This document shows positions 1-11,430 of a stretch of 64,000 nt of DNA, in pieces. The number at the start of each line of letters is the position of its first letter. Position 1 is the first letter of the stretch. The notes beneath the pieces were generated by a model that was given only the letters and a program-made list of their open reading frames with translations, was not told the origin of the DNA and ran no database searches. Where the stretch lies: contig JACEFZ010004239.1 in assembly GCA_014155875.1 (NCBI GenBank), positions 492,501 to 556,500 on the forward strand, in the 5' to 3' direction. A program made the position numbers and the translations under genes. The DNA comes from Cepaea nemoralis (Eukaryota; Mollusca; Gastropoda; Stylommatophora; Helicidae).

Positions 1-2500
1 TGTACCCCACGCAAGGGCGATTGGTGGCCCTTGACTTCTAGACTATTCGGGTGAGTGGTGCTCAACCCAACCAGATCCGGTAAACGCATGCGCAATAACC
101 TTCTCAGAACAAAGACAGGCTCAGTTGAGATCCGGCCTTGCTAGAAAGAAGTTGTGTTTGGACGACTGTGTTAATTCGTAAATGGGAAAGAGGAAGCCAT
201 TGTCTTGCTGTTTGTCGAAGAAAACTGACAGAACGTCCAGTGTTGGGACGGGAGCTCCTCAATTCTGAATGCACAGTTTGTCGTAAGGTACGTTAAACAT
301 ATTTAGATAAATAATGTGTGTCGATACCGCGTTAACCCGAAGCTGTTCGACCGCATGTCCCGCCCGGCGCACAAAGGTCAGTCAGGGGTGAACATGTGGG
401 CTTGTGTTTTAATTCAACACTGCAGGCTAGTTGAACACGATGGAGTGTAGGCTTGTTTTGTACGTTACAATTGTACAAGTGGGTGAATGCGTGTTATCGC
501 CGCTACAAGTAGTTAGGGAAAATTAGGACAGGCCCAATAGTGTTAGTAGTCCGAGTTCACTCCTGGGCGGCCTTAGAACTCTAACGTAGTCGACACAACT
601 CGGACGTTGGCGAAGGCGTTGTAGAACATAGGTCAAGTGAGGTATCAGGGAACTCGGCCGAACTAGACGAAACCCATGCGATGGTCGCCGGACTGTGTCG
701 AAGGTCATTCGAAGGACATTGCGGGTGTCGAAGTTCGAATTCTTTGGTGTGGCGACCACTGGCTTTGCTGGGCTTTCCTCTTACTCTTTATGTTATTGGT
801 TGCCGTAACGGAACACCATCTTGATAGGCAGTTGGTTCCCGAGAGGTTGACACTGGAGAAACTGGGGGATGCGACAGAGCTGGTCACAGCCAGCTGAACA
901 CCGTTCCAAATGCTCTGACCCTGACTATGGGAAGAGGGAACGGGATGTGGACTTCCGCTACAGGGGGATTTCCCTGTATAATCTATTAATTTCCTGGATC
1001 GAAGCTCGAGCTCTGGGAAACATATTCAGATAGTGGGTACTCATAAAATAGAACCAGGGAGAGGGGGCTACCTCCGAGGGAGGGAATTGGGTTGCCACCG
1101 GCCCTCCTTCAGGGCCATTATGTCTCTAGATACTTTTAACCTACTAACCTGGTATATTGTGTCATTAGAAGTCTTTTAGGACAGAAGGATTTCGCAGACA
1201 CCATGACCAGATACACAGCCCTACCCTGGACTGGTTTCGAGACGGAGGACGGTTCAGCCAGCACTTGTTAGGACCCAGACCTAGTTCAGCTTTGGCAGTG
1301 GATCCTGGTCTGTGAGGCTGCCGGCCTGGTCATGGCGACACCAGCCTATGCTGAGTACACATAGGTAACGTGTACCCCTGGGGTAAGTCGGTGTCACTGA
1401 TATTCACACATGGTGTTGTCTTTGGCAGGTTCTACTTTCTGAGAGACTTACGTGACGGGACCAGAGGAAGATGACTTGGGGAAGGCTGCTAAATGGCTGG
1501 CTTACCTACGTGACGTGAAGTGAGGCTTCTACACCACACCACGTGCCGGGAAGTCACCTACGCCACAGTCCAGTCCCGTCTCAACCGCTAAATGATCTTC
1601 AGTCAGTCCACCAAGTATTATGATGGCTACTCACGGGCGAGTATCGTGTCCTCTTGTCTGTGATCATTTTTGACATTGTGACCCACTGGCCCAACGGGAT
1701 AGAGCAGAACTACATTACCCGTTATTTCAGGATGGCCTGGTGTTCCGGGAACAGTCTACCATTTCGTAATAGGAACATTGGTGACATTTATTACAGGGTC
1801 ACGCAGCTACCCGTACTGACTTTGAGTGACAGAGTCCACTTGAACTGTGCCAACTTTCTGTGCTTATAGGCCCAGTTATACCCATCCTGATCCCATTAGA
1901 GACCCCCATCTATTTCCAGAACTTTGACATCTGTTAAATGTGTGTTAAATGTTATGGTGGCTTCTTAGGACCGTTGTCTAGCCTTACCAGTGAATCTTGA
2001 ATGACAGGCCTTCAGAACTTCTACAGGGATGTTAGTCAGGGGTCCTCACGTACCAACGCAACTTGGAGTCACCACATTGACGTGTTAGTCATTCCAGTTG
2101 AGTCTACACCTCGGCAGAGACATTCCACGCTACGTGTGCAGATGAGTGACCTCTTTAACCTTGTGGTATCGTACACAGTGTACAGTGATGAGTGAGACGG
2201 CCTGAGACTAATCCAGATAGCCATTTCTTCTATCGCCTGGCGGTGGCCAGGATTCCCTCATGAACATTCCCCTTGTTGATAATCCTCTTGTACATTATAT
2301 CATCTAGTCATTATGTGTAGACACCAGAGTCGTGTCATCTGTTCTGGATGAGAGGTGAAAAGGGTATTGTCCAGCGGTTGATAGTGAGAGAGACAGGAAT
2401 CCAAGGGCTGGTGGGGTCTGTAGACAGAGTAATCGTATTCCCAGAGGGCCTCTATCCTGTTATTAAGGTGTAATAGTATGCTTCCCTCACCCCAGGAAAT
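1..2500. other. Unassigned GC-richer stretch
   Basis: No gene or known repeat was recognised here. Open frames are all under 80 codons and show no motif I can name. The stretch is visibly less AT-rich than the next kilobase, with many short words such as GTGACG and CCAG recurring without a fixed period. It could be the decayed inside of a large transposon, or untranslated or intronic sequence of a gene lying to the left. Confidence 0.4.
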
Positions 2501-3360
2501 ACTACGACAGATGTGTGTTTATATATTTGCTTCAGTTCTATTTGTTCTTAAACATTGATTGCACTATCTTTGACAGGGTCAAATATTCTTCAAAACACCC
2601 TGCGTATTTTGAATACTTGTGCCGAGCCAGATTCTGGATATTATGTTGAGTTTCTGATCAGTAGTACTGTGGGTATTGTCAATGTATAAGTGTTTATTAT
2701 TGCTGGAAGATATCTGATTATAGAATATCCTGGAGGTAAAAATAAGCACACAAAATCATTAACATATTTATTATTATTATTTAAATCTATTATATAATAT
2801 ATAAATCTATTCAATGCATGTTTTGATTCATATGAAACATAGACTTCCATTAGCTGTTGTATGTTGGTTTATATTATTGACCGATTTTGTTTTTACACTG
2901 TGCCTATTTGACCACATGTTCTTGGCCTCTTCCATGGTTCTTCTCCAAGTTCATTTTGATCATTTTACCCTTGCATTCTCCTGTGTTGTCCAGTCCAGTA
3001 CCAGCCTATTATAAATTAAAAAAAAAAAATCAAAACCAACAAAGTTCACACACAAAAAGTATATGCTATTCATGTCATCACTCAAATTTTTAACTTACAT
3101 TCTCAGTGTTGCAAGTAGTTTACTCCTTCACTATAGAACATCTTCAAATACTCTTAATTGAAGGAAAACTAAATAAAAGGTTTAAAATACAAACAAAACC
3201 AGACAAATATTGACAATATTTACCCAAGCCTTGCATATCTGACATTTTCCAAAGTTATGGTTGTTCCATCTGGTACATCTCCAACAAAGAACTCTATTTT
3301 TGTTGCTGAAAAGCACAATACACTCAATTGCAATGAGTAATATATATATAGACCATGTTT
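2501..3360. other. AT-rich sequence, nothing recognised
   Basis: This is AT-rich DNA with short A and T runs. I see no coding motif, tandem array or terminal repeat. Confidence 0.5.
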
Positions 3361-3362
3361 TC

Positions 3363-3440
3363 ACATGCACCTACTGTGGGCAAACATTTGCAGCAAGAAT
3401 TGGCCTTACCAGCCACACTCGCCACCGCCATGGATATTAA
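3363..3440 (+). pseudogene. LINE 3' terminus: C-terminal C2H2 zinc finger
   Basis: A 25-codon stretch ending in TAA encodes a CX2C...HX3H finger with the residues ARIGLTSH. The same type of finger ends the RT protein at 7402-9048, where it reads AKIGLISH. Nothing upstream of it is recognisably LINE, so this is a very short, 5'-truncated 3' end of a LINE-Z-type element. Confidence 0.6.
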
Positions 3441-3622
3441 GCCTTTTTGAAGCACAATGTAACTAACTACCTCTGTCAAGACGGAAAGGTACCACTGAAT
3501 ATATATATAAAATCATTTTGGAAAATACAACTACTTTCTTGCCAATAAATTGCAGGCAGGATGTCTCAGGATTGTGTGATGTCATCATTTGTGACCTTGG
3601 CTGGCCTCTTCCTCGCAAGTTA

Positions 3623-3694
3623 AAACAGAAGAAATATTTTGTTCGACTGAGGATGTATAAACAGAAGAAATATTTTGTTCGACTGAGGATGTAT
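3623..3694. repeat. 36-bp perfect tandem duplication
   Basis: A 36-base unit occurs twice back to back, immediately left of the TTAA of the first piggyBac-type element. The two copies appear identical, so the duplication is recent. Confidence 0.8.
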
Positions 3695-3701
3695 ATTAGT
3701 C

Positions 3702-4406
3702 TTAACCCTTTACAGGGCATAGCGCCCGTTACCGGCCGATCTCTTAAAACGAGCGTAGCGTCCAATTCCGGCCGATACTATTATGCATTGTAAAAACGCG
3801 ATCTCTCGGCTTTCCGACACTTCCGACGGCTACTTTCACTTTCGCCAACAGCTTGACAACATGGCCGCCATTTGTAAACGCGCTACAATGACTTTGAACA
3901 GACTTTTACGGACTTGTTTTGATAGTTTTCGGGAGTTTTACGCTGTTTTTCAAAATGGATTTCGGCGATTCTTCAAGTGATAGCCGAGATTTCGCTCTGT
4001 TCAATTTAAATGACATTAAAGGGCACGAAGTTGATTATTAATCGGAGCTAGATATCAGTGCAAAGCGTTACTTTGCATTAGCAGTCGTGAGTCGGACTTT
4101 AAAGAAAGTGATTATGATTCTGAAAATGTGTTTGTAAAGTGCCGTATAGATGACGGAAAATCACAAACAACATGCCGTATTTCGTAAATATTTGTGTTCA
4201 TATATGGATTACCGGCAACAATCACGTGAGTAACATATTCTGCATGCTTTTCCCTTCATTGTGTTGTTTATTTAACTAAAATCGGTTGACTAACACCTTA
4301 TTTGTGATGTTTTTACTAATGCGACCCGAAATTTTTACAGAACCTGAAAAAATCTTGCCCGTTCAGGGCTACAAAACGGACAAGCGTCTGCCCTGTAAAG
4401 GGTTAA
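3702..4406 (+). mobile_element. piggyBac-type MITE, copy 1
   Basis: The element is bounded by TTAA at 3702-3705 and 4403-4406. It has terminal inverted repeats starting CCCTTTACAGGGCA and ending TGCCCTGTAAAGGG, the expected layout for the piggyBac superfamily. Inside, ATGGATTTCGGCGATTCTTC encodes MDFGDSS, and an acidic stretch follows (ESDFKESDYDSE in another frame). This resembles the acidic N-terminus of piggyBac transposases. The DDD catalytic core is absent at this length of about 700 bp, so the copy is non-autonomous. Two relatives lie at 32878-33578 and 33575-34271. Confidence 0.85.
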
Positions 4407-4984
4407 CAGTGACAGAAGTAATGCCAAGTAATATTTTAGGTAATTCTGTGGCAAATACTACTGTAAGAGTGTAAAGTGATAGGCTTTCACATATACTGGA
4501 TCTCACTATTTGAACTGGGTGAAGAACTCTCTTCATCATAACTTTTTCTTATAATAAAAATCTCTGGTACCAGGTATTTGAAGTTAATTTGATCCAATAG
4601 GTTAATTTGATCCAACAGCTGGTCATAAACACATGCTATGTACACTGGAGACTGGACCCCATGCCTCTGCATTCGCAGCCAGCAAATTAACTACTGCACT
4701 GCTTTGGCCACAAAGTTGAATAATAGTAGATATGCTTCCAACAATTTCTACATCTTTATCTGATGTGAACAGACAAAGTGGTTTAGAGTTATTGTCCACC
4801 ATTAACTCAAGATGTCTGGGTTCGAATCAGTGCAGATTTTTATACAATAAGAAACAAAAAGATGGTGTACTTTCCTCTGATTCTAGGGGAGTGAATGAGA
4901 CATTCAGCTTTCTCAGATAAGGGTGGGGAATCAATTGGACTTGACCTGCACACACGCTACAAACCTCTAACCAGCTAAATCATC
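4407..4984. other. No gene recognised
   Basis: This is AT-rich spacer between the piggyBac-type MITE and a LINE-B fragment. It contains a short internal duplication near 4590-4615 but no coding signal. Confidence 0.4.
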
Positions 4985-5865
4985 TCATCTCATCTCATCA
5001 TGTTCCTCTTGTACCTTGCGGTGTCGAGGTGAAGTAAAAACATCGTGAGAGTGCCCGATTATGAGCGTCATATATCGATATTCCCATGGACTCTGCTATT
5101 CCCTCCGTCCAACGTTTACGTCGTCGGCCTCTTCCTCTGTTTCCATCTGGTCTGTACATTATTGCTTGTTGTGGTATGCTGTTGACTGGTAACCTACTTG
5201 CATGGCCAAACCATTTGACTTGCTGCTTTCTAATAAAATCTAGTGCTGCTTTAACCCCCACTTTAGTCCTGATTTCTTCATTTCTGATCTTCTCTTCTTG
5301 ATACGTTGAGTATTCTTCTCAGGAACCTCATTTCTGTTGTTGTGATTTTTCTTTTCTCTTTTTCTGTCATTGTCCAGGTTTGGCATTGGTAGCATAGAGT
5401 TGGTAGGAAGATTGTGTTGTAAAGTGCTTTCTTAGTAGTTATTGATATATGTTTGTTCTTTAGTATTGGTGCCATTTGTCCAATGAGTTGATTTGCCTTA
5501 TTGCATCTATTTTCGATCTCGTCTTCTGATCTGCCATTTGATGATATTATACTTCCTAGGTACTTGAAACTCTTTACTTGTTTCAAGGGATGTTCTTTTA
5601 GGTGAATTGTTGTTGTTTGTTCTTCTTTAGTTATAGTCATTACCTCTGTTTTGCTTGTGCTAATTTTCATGTTATGTTCCCTACACATTTCGTTTAGACT
5701 ATTCATGTAGTCTTGTAATTCAGCTTCTGATTTTGCTATTAGTGCCTGGTCGTCCGCAAACAGGAGTTCTCTAATGGTTAGATTTGCAGATGGCTCTTCT
5801 TCTGTGTTCTCGTCATGCGGTATTCTTGCTGTCTCTGCTTGGCTGGTTTCTTGACACATGTAAAA
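4985..5865 (-). pseudogene. LINE-B reverse transcriptase, 3' part
   Basis: Read on the minus strand, this encodes the RT palm and the region after it. RELLFADDQALIA holds the FADD catalytic box. FKYLGSIISSNGR and MRFLRRILNVSRRED follow, then VKWFGHASRLP and GRGRRRKRW near the end. The reading frame breaks near 5265-5280. Residues upstream of FADD are missing, so the copy is 5'-truncated. The 3' end runs into an ATGAGATGAG-like repeat at 4981-4998. At least four other short 3' ends of this family occur in the window (35265, 38358, 52893, 55120). Confidence 0.8.
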
Positions 5866-5899
5866 AATGAGTAGACCAAACTGGCCACTGCTTATTCTC

Positions 5900-6035
5900 C
5901 TGTTGCCTTTGACCTCCTGTTGCCTTTGACCTCCCGTTGCCTTTGACCTCCCGTTGCCTTTGACCTCCCGCTGCCTTTGACCTCCCGCTGCCTTTGACCT
6001 TCCACTGCCTTTCACCTTCCACTGCCTTTGACCTC
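5900..6035. repeat. 17-bp minisatellite, 8 units
   Basis: Eight consecutive 17-base units share the core TGCCTTTGACCTC with a few substitutions. Because they lie at the truncated 5' end of the LINE-B copy, they create a run of basic repeats (GGQRQ) in frame with it. That extension is unlikely to be real protein. Confidence 0.85.
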
Positions 6036-6099
6036 CCGATGTGGCATTGTCCAACTCACGTCAAGTCCTTTGTAGACCTGTTCCTGATTGGTTTGATTT

Positions 6100-6240
6100 T
6101 ACAGCTAAAGTTGTCTATGGGAAGAGGCCGCCTGTTCAGGCTAACCTTCCTTAGTCACCTCTTATGACAAGCGTGGTAGATTCCAATGTTATTATTCTCT
6201 GAACTTCCTTAAGGGTGACAGCAACACATGGAACAGGTCT
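6100..6240 (-). mobile_element. Fragment of a LINE-T-like 3' non-coding region
   Basis: On the minus strand this resembles 28480-28580. The shared pieces are GTCATAAGAGGTGACTAAGG versus GTCATAAGAGGCGACTAAGG, and an AAGG...GAATAATAAC-like segment before it. The larger relative ends in (AACT)n, so this is probably a scrap of the (CTAA)n-tailed LINE. Confidence 0.45.
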
Positions 6241-6515
6241 CTGCTTAGGCTAAATTTAAACATGAGAACACTTAATCATTAACAGAATATTCACAGCATG
6301 TGTGGCTTTGATACAAACAAAAGTGTATCATTGACAGCGCCTATAGTTCATGCACTGTGTTAAAATTCTCCTTGTTTGTTGTAAGGGAGAAGTCAGGAGC
6401 ACTGCTGAAGTGCAATGACAGTGATCCTTTACTAAACATCGTCTATTATGATGAATATAGCTGGATAATAATCCATCCAGGAAAAATAATAGCACTGACT
6501 TAAAAGAATATGCTG
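6241..6515. other. Spacer with nothing recognised
   Basis: This is AT-rich sequence leading into the 31-bp satellite. It contains no coding signal. Confidence 0.4.
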
Positions 6516-7020
6516 GTGGGATAAAGGGTGGCTGTGAGTTACGTTTCTTTTTTGACAGGTGGCTGTGAGTTAGTTGTCTATTATAAAAGGTGGCTGTGAG
6601 TTAGTTGTCTATTATAAAAGGTGGCTGTGAGTTACTTGTCTATTATAATAGAGGACTGTGAGTTACTTGTCTATTATAATAGAGGGCTGTGAGTTACTTG
6701 TCTATTATAAAAGGTGGCTGTGAGTTACATATCTATTATAAAAGGTGGCTGTGAGTTACTTGTCTATTATAAAAGGTGGCTGTGAGTTACATATCTATTA
6801 TAAAAGGTGGCTGTGAGTTACTTGTCTATTATAAAAGGTGGCTGTGAGTTACATATCTATTATAAAAGGTGGCTGTGAGTTACTTGTCTATTATAAAAGG
6901 TGGCTGTGAGTTACATATCTATTATAAAAGGTGGCTGTGAGTTACTTGTCTATTATAAAAGGTGGCTGTGAGTTAGTTGTCTATTATAATAGAGGGCTGT
7001 GAGTTACATGTCTATTATAA
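6516..7020. repeat. 31-bp satellite array A, left block
   Basis: About sixteen units of 31 bp share the core GGCTGTGAGTTAC followed by (T/A)TGTCTATTATAA. Variants alternate (ACTTGTC, ACATATC, AGTTGTC), which suggests that two-unit blocks have been copied together. The array is cut by a LINE-Z insertion and resumes at 9060. Confidence 0.93.
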
Positions 7021-9060
7021 CAGTGCAGTTATTATGAAAAACTTCTACGACTCACTGAAAGCGGTCTATGGTCCTTCATCACCAGGCATAGTTCCCCTCC
7101 TCAGTGCAGACGGGGGAACATTGGTCACCGATAAGAAAGAAATCCTCCAACGCTGGGCAGAGCATTTCAGCAAAATCTTAAATGCAACTTCCTTCTTCGA
7201 TGATGAAACCATCAATTGCCTTCCTCAAGTTCCCACCAATGAGACTCTTGACGACCTGCCAACCATAGTGGAAATAACAAAGCCATCCAGCAACTCTCCA
7301 GCGGCAAGGCACCTGGTCCTGACTCCATCCCAGCAGAGATATACAAGGCAGGTGGGCCGGTCCTAACAGAGCAGCTTCACCGAGTCTTCACAAACATATG
7401 GATGAACGAGACCATGCCACAAGATTTTAAGGACGCGTCAATAGTCCACCTTTACAAACGTAAAGGAAACCGCCAATCCTGTGACAACCACCGAGGCATC
7501 TCCTTGCTTTCAATTGCAGGGAAGATACTCGCCAGAATTCTTCTCAATCGCCTCACAGCCCATCTCGATCAAGGTCTTCTTCCTGAGAGTCAATGTGGCT
7601 TCAGAAAAGAACGTGGAACTGTTGACATGATTTTCGCTGCAAGGCAGCTGCAAGAGAAATGTCAGGAACAGAACTGCGAAATGTTCTCCACTTTCATTGA
7701 CCTCACCAAGGCTTTTGATACAGTCAGCAGAGAAGGACTGTGGAAGATTATGGCAAAATATGGCTGTCCACGAAAGTTTGTCCAAATAGTGCGGCTATTT
7801 CATGACGGCATGCAGGCAAGAGTACAGGAAAATGGTGAGCTGTCTGAACCCTTTCCTGTCACCAATGGAGTGAAGCAAGGATGTGTCCTGGCACCAACAC
7901 TGTTCAGCCTCATGTTTTCAGCCATGTTGATGAATGCCTTCGAGAACGACGACATTGGAATAGACATCAACTACCGTATGGATGGAAAGTTATTCAATCT
8001 CAGAAGGCTGAAAGCTAAAACCAAAATTGACAGTGGCACCGTCAGAGAGCTCCTGTTTGCTGATGATTGCGCTCTATACGCCAACTCAGAGGCGGACATG
8101 CAACATAATGTTTCAGCTTTCTCACATGCCTGTGCCAACTTTGGGCTCAATATCAACTTGGAGAAGACTGTAGTTATGTACCAGCCAGCTCCAGGGAATA
8201 ATCACACTGTGCCGAATATCAAAGTGAATGATCATAGACTAAGTGTTGTGGACAAATTTACCTATCTTGGCAGCACCGTGTCACAAGCTGCCACAATCGA
8301 TGACGAAGTAAATGCAAGAATCTCCAAGGCCAGTGCAGCCTTTGGCAGACTGTACAAGAATGTATGGGACAGAACTGGAATAAGCCTGCAAACAAAGCTA
8401 AAAGTCTACAAAGCAGTTGTACTATCCACACTGCTATATGCTTGTGAAACCTGGACTGTTTATCAGCGACACGCTAGGAAATTAAACCACTTCCACACAG
8501 TCTGCCTAAGGAAGCTACTGAAGATTAAATGGCAAGACAAGATTCCAGACACTGAAGTCCTAGAAAGAGCATCCATACCCAGTATCCACACTCTACTGAT
8601 GAAGAATCAGATTCGCTGGGCTGGTCACTTGACTCGCATGCCAGATCACAGGCTCCCTAAACGAATTTTTTACAGCGAACTGCGTTGTGGTAAACGCTCC
8701 CAAGGTGGCCAGAGGAAACGTTTTAAAGACACTCTGAAAATTTCACTGAATGCTTTTGGAATTCATCATGACACCTGGGAGGCTGCAGCCAGAGACCGAA
8801 ATTCGTGGCGTGCATCATTGCGCAAAGGTGCAGTTATATGTGAGGCAACCAGGACTGCAAGAGCTGTGAAGAAAAGGCAGGACAGAAAAACCACTGCAGG
8901 AAATCCTCCTCCAGAGACGTCAAGCATTCTTTGTCCACATTGTCAAAGAACATTTCGAGCCAAAATAGGCCTTATCAGCCATCTTAGAACCCACGGCTCC
9001 ACACCTTCAACCCCACTGGATGAAATGAATGGTCATCATCATTCTTGATGGACAAACAAC
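7019..9060 (+). mobile_element. LINE-Z, 5'-truncated non-LTR retrotransposon
   Basis: The element lies inside the 31-bp satellite, whose units stop at about 7020 and resume at about 9060, so it inserted into an existing array. It starts in the linker before the RT domain (MKNFYDSLKAVYG), so the endonuclease is missing. One frameshift of a single base lies near 7279-7290: upstream the frame ends ...PTIVEITK, and the next frame continues SSGKAPGPDS into the RT. After the stop there is only a short tail before the satellite. No clear target-site duplication could be read, because the flanks are repetitive. Confidence 0.85.
7402..9048 (+). CDS. LINE-Z reverse transcriptase with C-terminal zinc finger
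   Basis: The open frame from the first ATG after the frameshift is 548 codons. In frame, coding sequence extends back to about 7290 (SSGKAPGPDSIPAE), so this ATG is not the native start. RT motifs run in order: NHRGISLL (about 29-36), FIDLTKAFDTV (98-108), GVKQGCVLAPTLFS (156-169) and the catalytic FADD (219-222). The thumb region follows, with YLGSTVS and LLYACETWT. At the C-terminus residues 511-531 form a CX2C...HX3H finger. The whole RT is uninterrupted, so the copy is young. The endonuclease is missing, so it cannot be autonomous. Related proteins are often annotated as endonuclease-reverse transcriptases of RTE- or CR1-like LINEs; the exact clade is not resolved here. Confidence 0.9.
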   Translation: MNETMPQDFKDASIVHLYKRKGNRQSCDNHRGISLLSIAGKILARILLNRLTAHLDQGLLPESQCGFRKERGTVDMIFAARQLQEKCQEQNCEMFSTFIDLTKAFDTVSREGLWKIMAKYGCPRKFVQIVRLFHDGMQARVQENGELSEPFPVTNGVKQGCVLAPTLFSLMFSAMLMNAFENDDIGIDINYRMDGKLFNLRRLKAKTKIDSGTVRELLFADDCALYANSEADMQHNVSAFSHACANFGLNINLEKTVVMYQPAPGNNHTVPNIKVNDHRLSVVDKFTYLGSTVSQAATIDDEVNARISKASAAFGRLYKNVWDRTGISLQTKLKVYKAVVLSTLLYACETWTVYQRHARKLNHFHTVCLRKLLKIKWQDKIPDTEVLERASIPSIHTLLMKNQIRWAGHLTRMPDHRLPKRIFYSELRCGKRSQGGQRKRFKDTLKISLNAFGIHHDTWEAAARDRNSWRASLRKGAVICEATRTARAVKKRQDRKTTAGNPPPETSSILCPHCQRTFRAKIGLISHLRTHGSTPSTPLDEMNGHHHS

Positions 9061-10175
9061 ATAATAGAGGGCTGTGAGTTACTTGTCTATTATAAAAGGT
9101 GGCTGTGAGTTACTTGTCTATTATAAAAGGTGGCTGTGAGTTAGTTGTCTATTATAAAAGGTGGCTGTGAGTTAGTTGTCTATTATAAAAGGTGGCTGTG
9201 AGTTAGTTGTCTATTATAATAACGGGATGTGAGTTACATGTCTATTATAAAAGGTGGCTGTGAGTTACTTGTCTATTATAAAAGGTGGCCGTGAGTTAGT
9301 TGTCTATTATAAAAGGTGGCTGTGAGTTACTTGTCTATTATAAAAGGTGGCTGTGAGTTAGTTGTCTATTATAAAAGAGGGCTGTGAGTTACATGTCTAT
9401 TATAATAGAGGGCTGTGAGTTAGTTGTCTATTATAAAAGAGGGCTGTGAGTTACATGTCTATTATAATAGAGGGCTGTGAGTTAGTTGTCTATTATAAAA
9501 GGTGGCCGTGAGTTAGTTGTCTATTATAAAAGAGGGCTGTGAGTTACATGTCTATTATAATAGAGGGCTGTGAGTTAGTTGTCTATTATAAAAGGTGGCC
9601 GTGAGTTAGTTGTCTATTATAAAAGGTGGCTGTGAGTTACTTGTCTATTATAAAAGGTGGCTGTGAGTTACTTGTCTATTATAAAAGGTGGCTGTGAGTT
9701 ACATGTCTATTATAATAGAGGGCTGTGAGTTAGTTGTCTATTATAAAAGAGGGCTTGAGTTACATGTCTATTATAATAGAGGGCTGTGAGTTAGTTGTCT
9801 ATTATAAAAGAGGGCTGTGAGTTACATGTCTATTATAATAGAGGGCTGTGAGTTAGTTGTCTATTATAAAAGAGGGCTGTGAGTTACATGTCTATTATAA
9901 AAGGTGGCTGGGAGTTATATGTCTATTATAATAGAGGGCTGGGAGTTACATGTCTATTATAATAGAGGGCTGTGAGTTACATGTCTATTATAAAAGAGGA
10001 CTGGGAATTACATGTCTATTATAATAGAGGGCTGTGAGTTGCATGTCTATTATAATAGAGGGCTGTGAGTTACATGTCTATTATAATAGAGGGCTGTGAG
10101 TTACATGTCTATTATAAAAGGTGGCTGGGAGTTATGTCTTATAAAAGGTGGTTGTGAATTATGTGTCTATTATGT
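9060..10175. repeat. 31-bp satellite array A, right block
   Basis: About 36 further 31-bp units continue after the LINE-Z insertion. Here the units carrying ATAATAGAGGGCTG dominate and alternate with AAAAGGTGGCTG. Toward 10140 the units shorten and decay. The short open frames are by-products of the repeat. Confidence 0.93.
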
Positions 10176-10633
10176 GAAGGACTTACAGATAAGATGCTGG
10201 TGTGATAAAATCTGGATCTTCCTCAGTCTTGACCTGGTTTCCAGCTGAACAACTATATCTTGTGGGTACAAACAAAACCTAAAACAATAGAATACATAAG
10301 ACAAATTTAAGTTGAAAAAAAATTGAAAAATAAATATTCAAACCAACTTTATAATCATTTCTCAACGTACACTCTCCGAAAGTTATCTTAGTCATTTTCT
10401 AAACATTCTCCCAAACGCATGTTCTCTACATATTTTTTATTGCTCTAGTTGCACTTTTATAGTTTTGAAATATTAAGCCTGCTGAATTTTAAGACAGTCA
10501 TTACTGTTAATTGTCACAAAATGAACCAATATCAAATTATGAGGGAGATTCAAATGAAAACCTTAAAAGTATGATAGAAATAACAATAAGCAGGCCATTG
10601 TCTTGTAACCTGTCAATGTTGTTGTTAATGATG
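10176..10633. other. No gene recognised
   Basis: This is AT-rich sequence after the satellite. No element could be identified. Confidence 0.4.
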
Positions 10634-10721
10634 TCAAAATTGTTAAGCATGTGGCATCATGGTGCAGACAATCGCATATCAAAATTGTTAAGCATGTGGC
10701 ATCATGGTGCAGACAATCGCA
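10634..10721. repeat. 45-bp tandem duplication
   Basis: Two nearly identical copies of a 45-base unit beginning TCAAAATTGTTAAGCATG lie just upstream of the mariner relic. Confidence 0.85.
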
Positions 10722-10746
10722 GTGACATCATAAGGACAGTTTAAAG

Positions 10747-11135
10747 ATGGCCGCCCCACTTTTTACATGCACCAAAGAGGAGCAGCGTCCTGTTACCCCC
10801 TTTTTTATCATTGAAGGGGTGAAACCTACAAAAATTCACCGGCAAATGAAGGTCTGGTATGGTAATGCATACCTGTCAGTCCAGCAAGTGTAGGAGTGGA
10901 GTAGGAAGTTTCAAAACAGCGTGACTTCTGTGACAGACTGTTCACAACCGGGTCAAGCATACCCAATAGTGACCACAGAGAATTATTTTTCTACAGGAAT
11001 CCAAGCACTTTATCAGTGTTGGAGGACTTGCATTGAAAGCACTTTATCAGTGTTGGAGGACTTGCATTGAAAGCACTTTATCAGTGTTGGAGGACTTGCA
11101 TTGAATGCAGTGGTGACTACATAGACAAATTATAC
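10747..11135 (+). pseudogene. mariner transposase relic, internally deleted
   Basis: From ATG 10747 the frame encodes EEQRPVTPFF, EGVKPTKIHRQM, EWSRKFQNSVTSVTD and QPGQAYPIVTT. These match the N-terminal helix-turn-helix region of mariner transposases, with one stop (TAG) before EWSRKF. Directly after TTEN the frame continues FSTGIQALYQCWRTCIE and, further on, ECSGDYIDK. That is the usual C-terminal end of mariner transposases (a GI..L..RW..CIE..GDY pattern). The whole catalytic DD34D core is therefore missing, deleted close to 10981-10990. The C-terminal segment also contains a 34-bp triplication. Confidence 0.75.
11003..11104. repeat. 34-bp perfect triplication in the mariner C-terminus
   Basis: Three consecutive identical 34-base units (core TTATCAGTGTTGGAGGACTT) lie inside the mariner relic. 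Because 34 is not a multiple of three, each unit shifts the frame, and only the last copy reads on into ECSGDYIDK. Confidence 0.85.
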
Positions 11136-11430
11136 ATTTGTTCTTTACTTTTTAAGAATATATACATGCACACATAATTTGTGGTGTCTGCTTCTAACCT
11201 GAGAAGACAAATTATAAATCAAGCTGTGAATTCTGTTAACATAAGGAATCCAATAATAGTATACTACAGCATAAAACAAGGAGTATGGATTGGACATTTA
11301 GCCTCCTCAGATAAGAGCTATAGACTAGGAGGACTTGTCTAAAAGTTGCAAAATTTAAAAATCCCTGGGAATTTATAGCTTGTGTGACTCAGGAGCCCAC
11401 ATGTTTCATGGCTCCTTACTGGATCTATAT
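11136..11430. other. No gene recognised
   Basis: This is spacer between the mariner relic and the 45-bp minisatellite. No coding signal was seen. Confidence 0.4.

Noticed and set aside
6516..10175. A CRISPR-like array, because of regular short repeats
   Set aside because: There are no unique spacers. Units are head to tail with a 31-bp period and the context is a eukaryotic genome.
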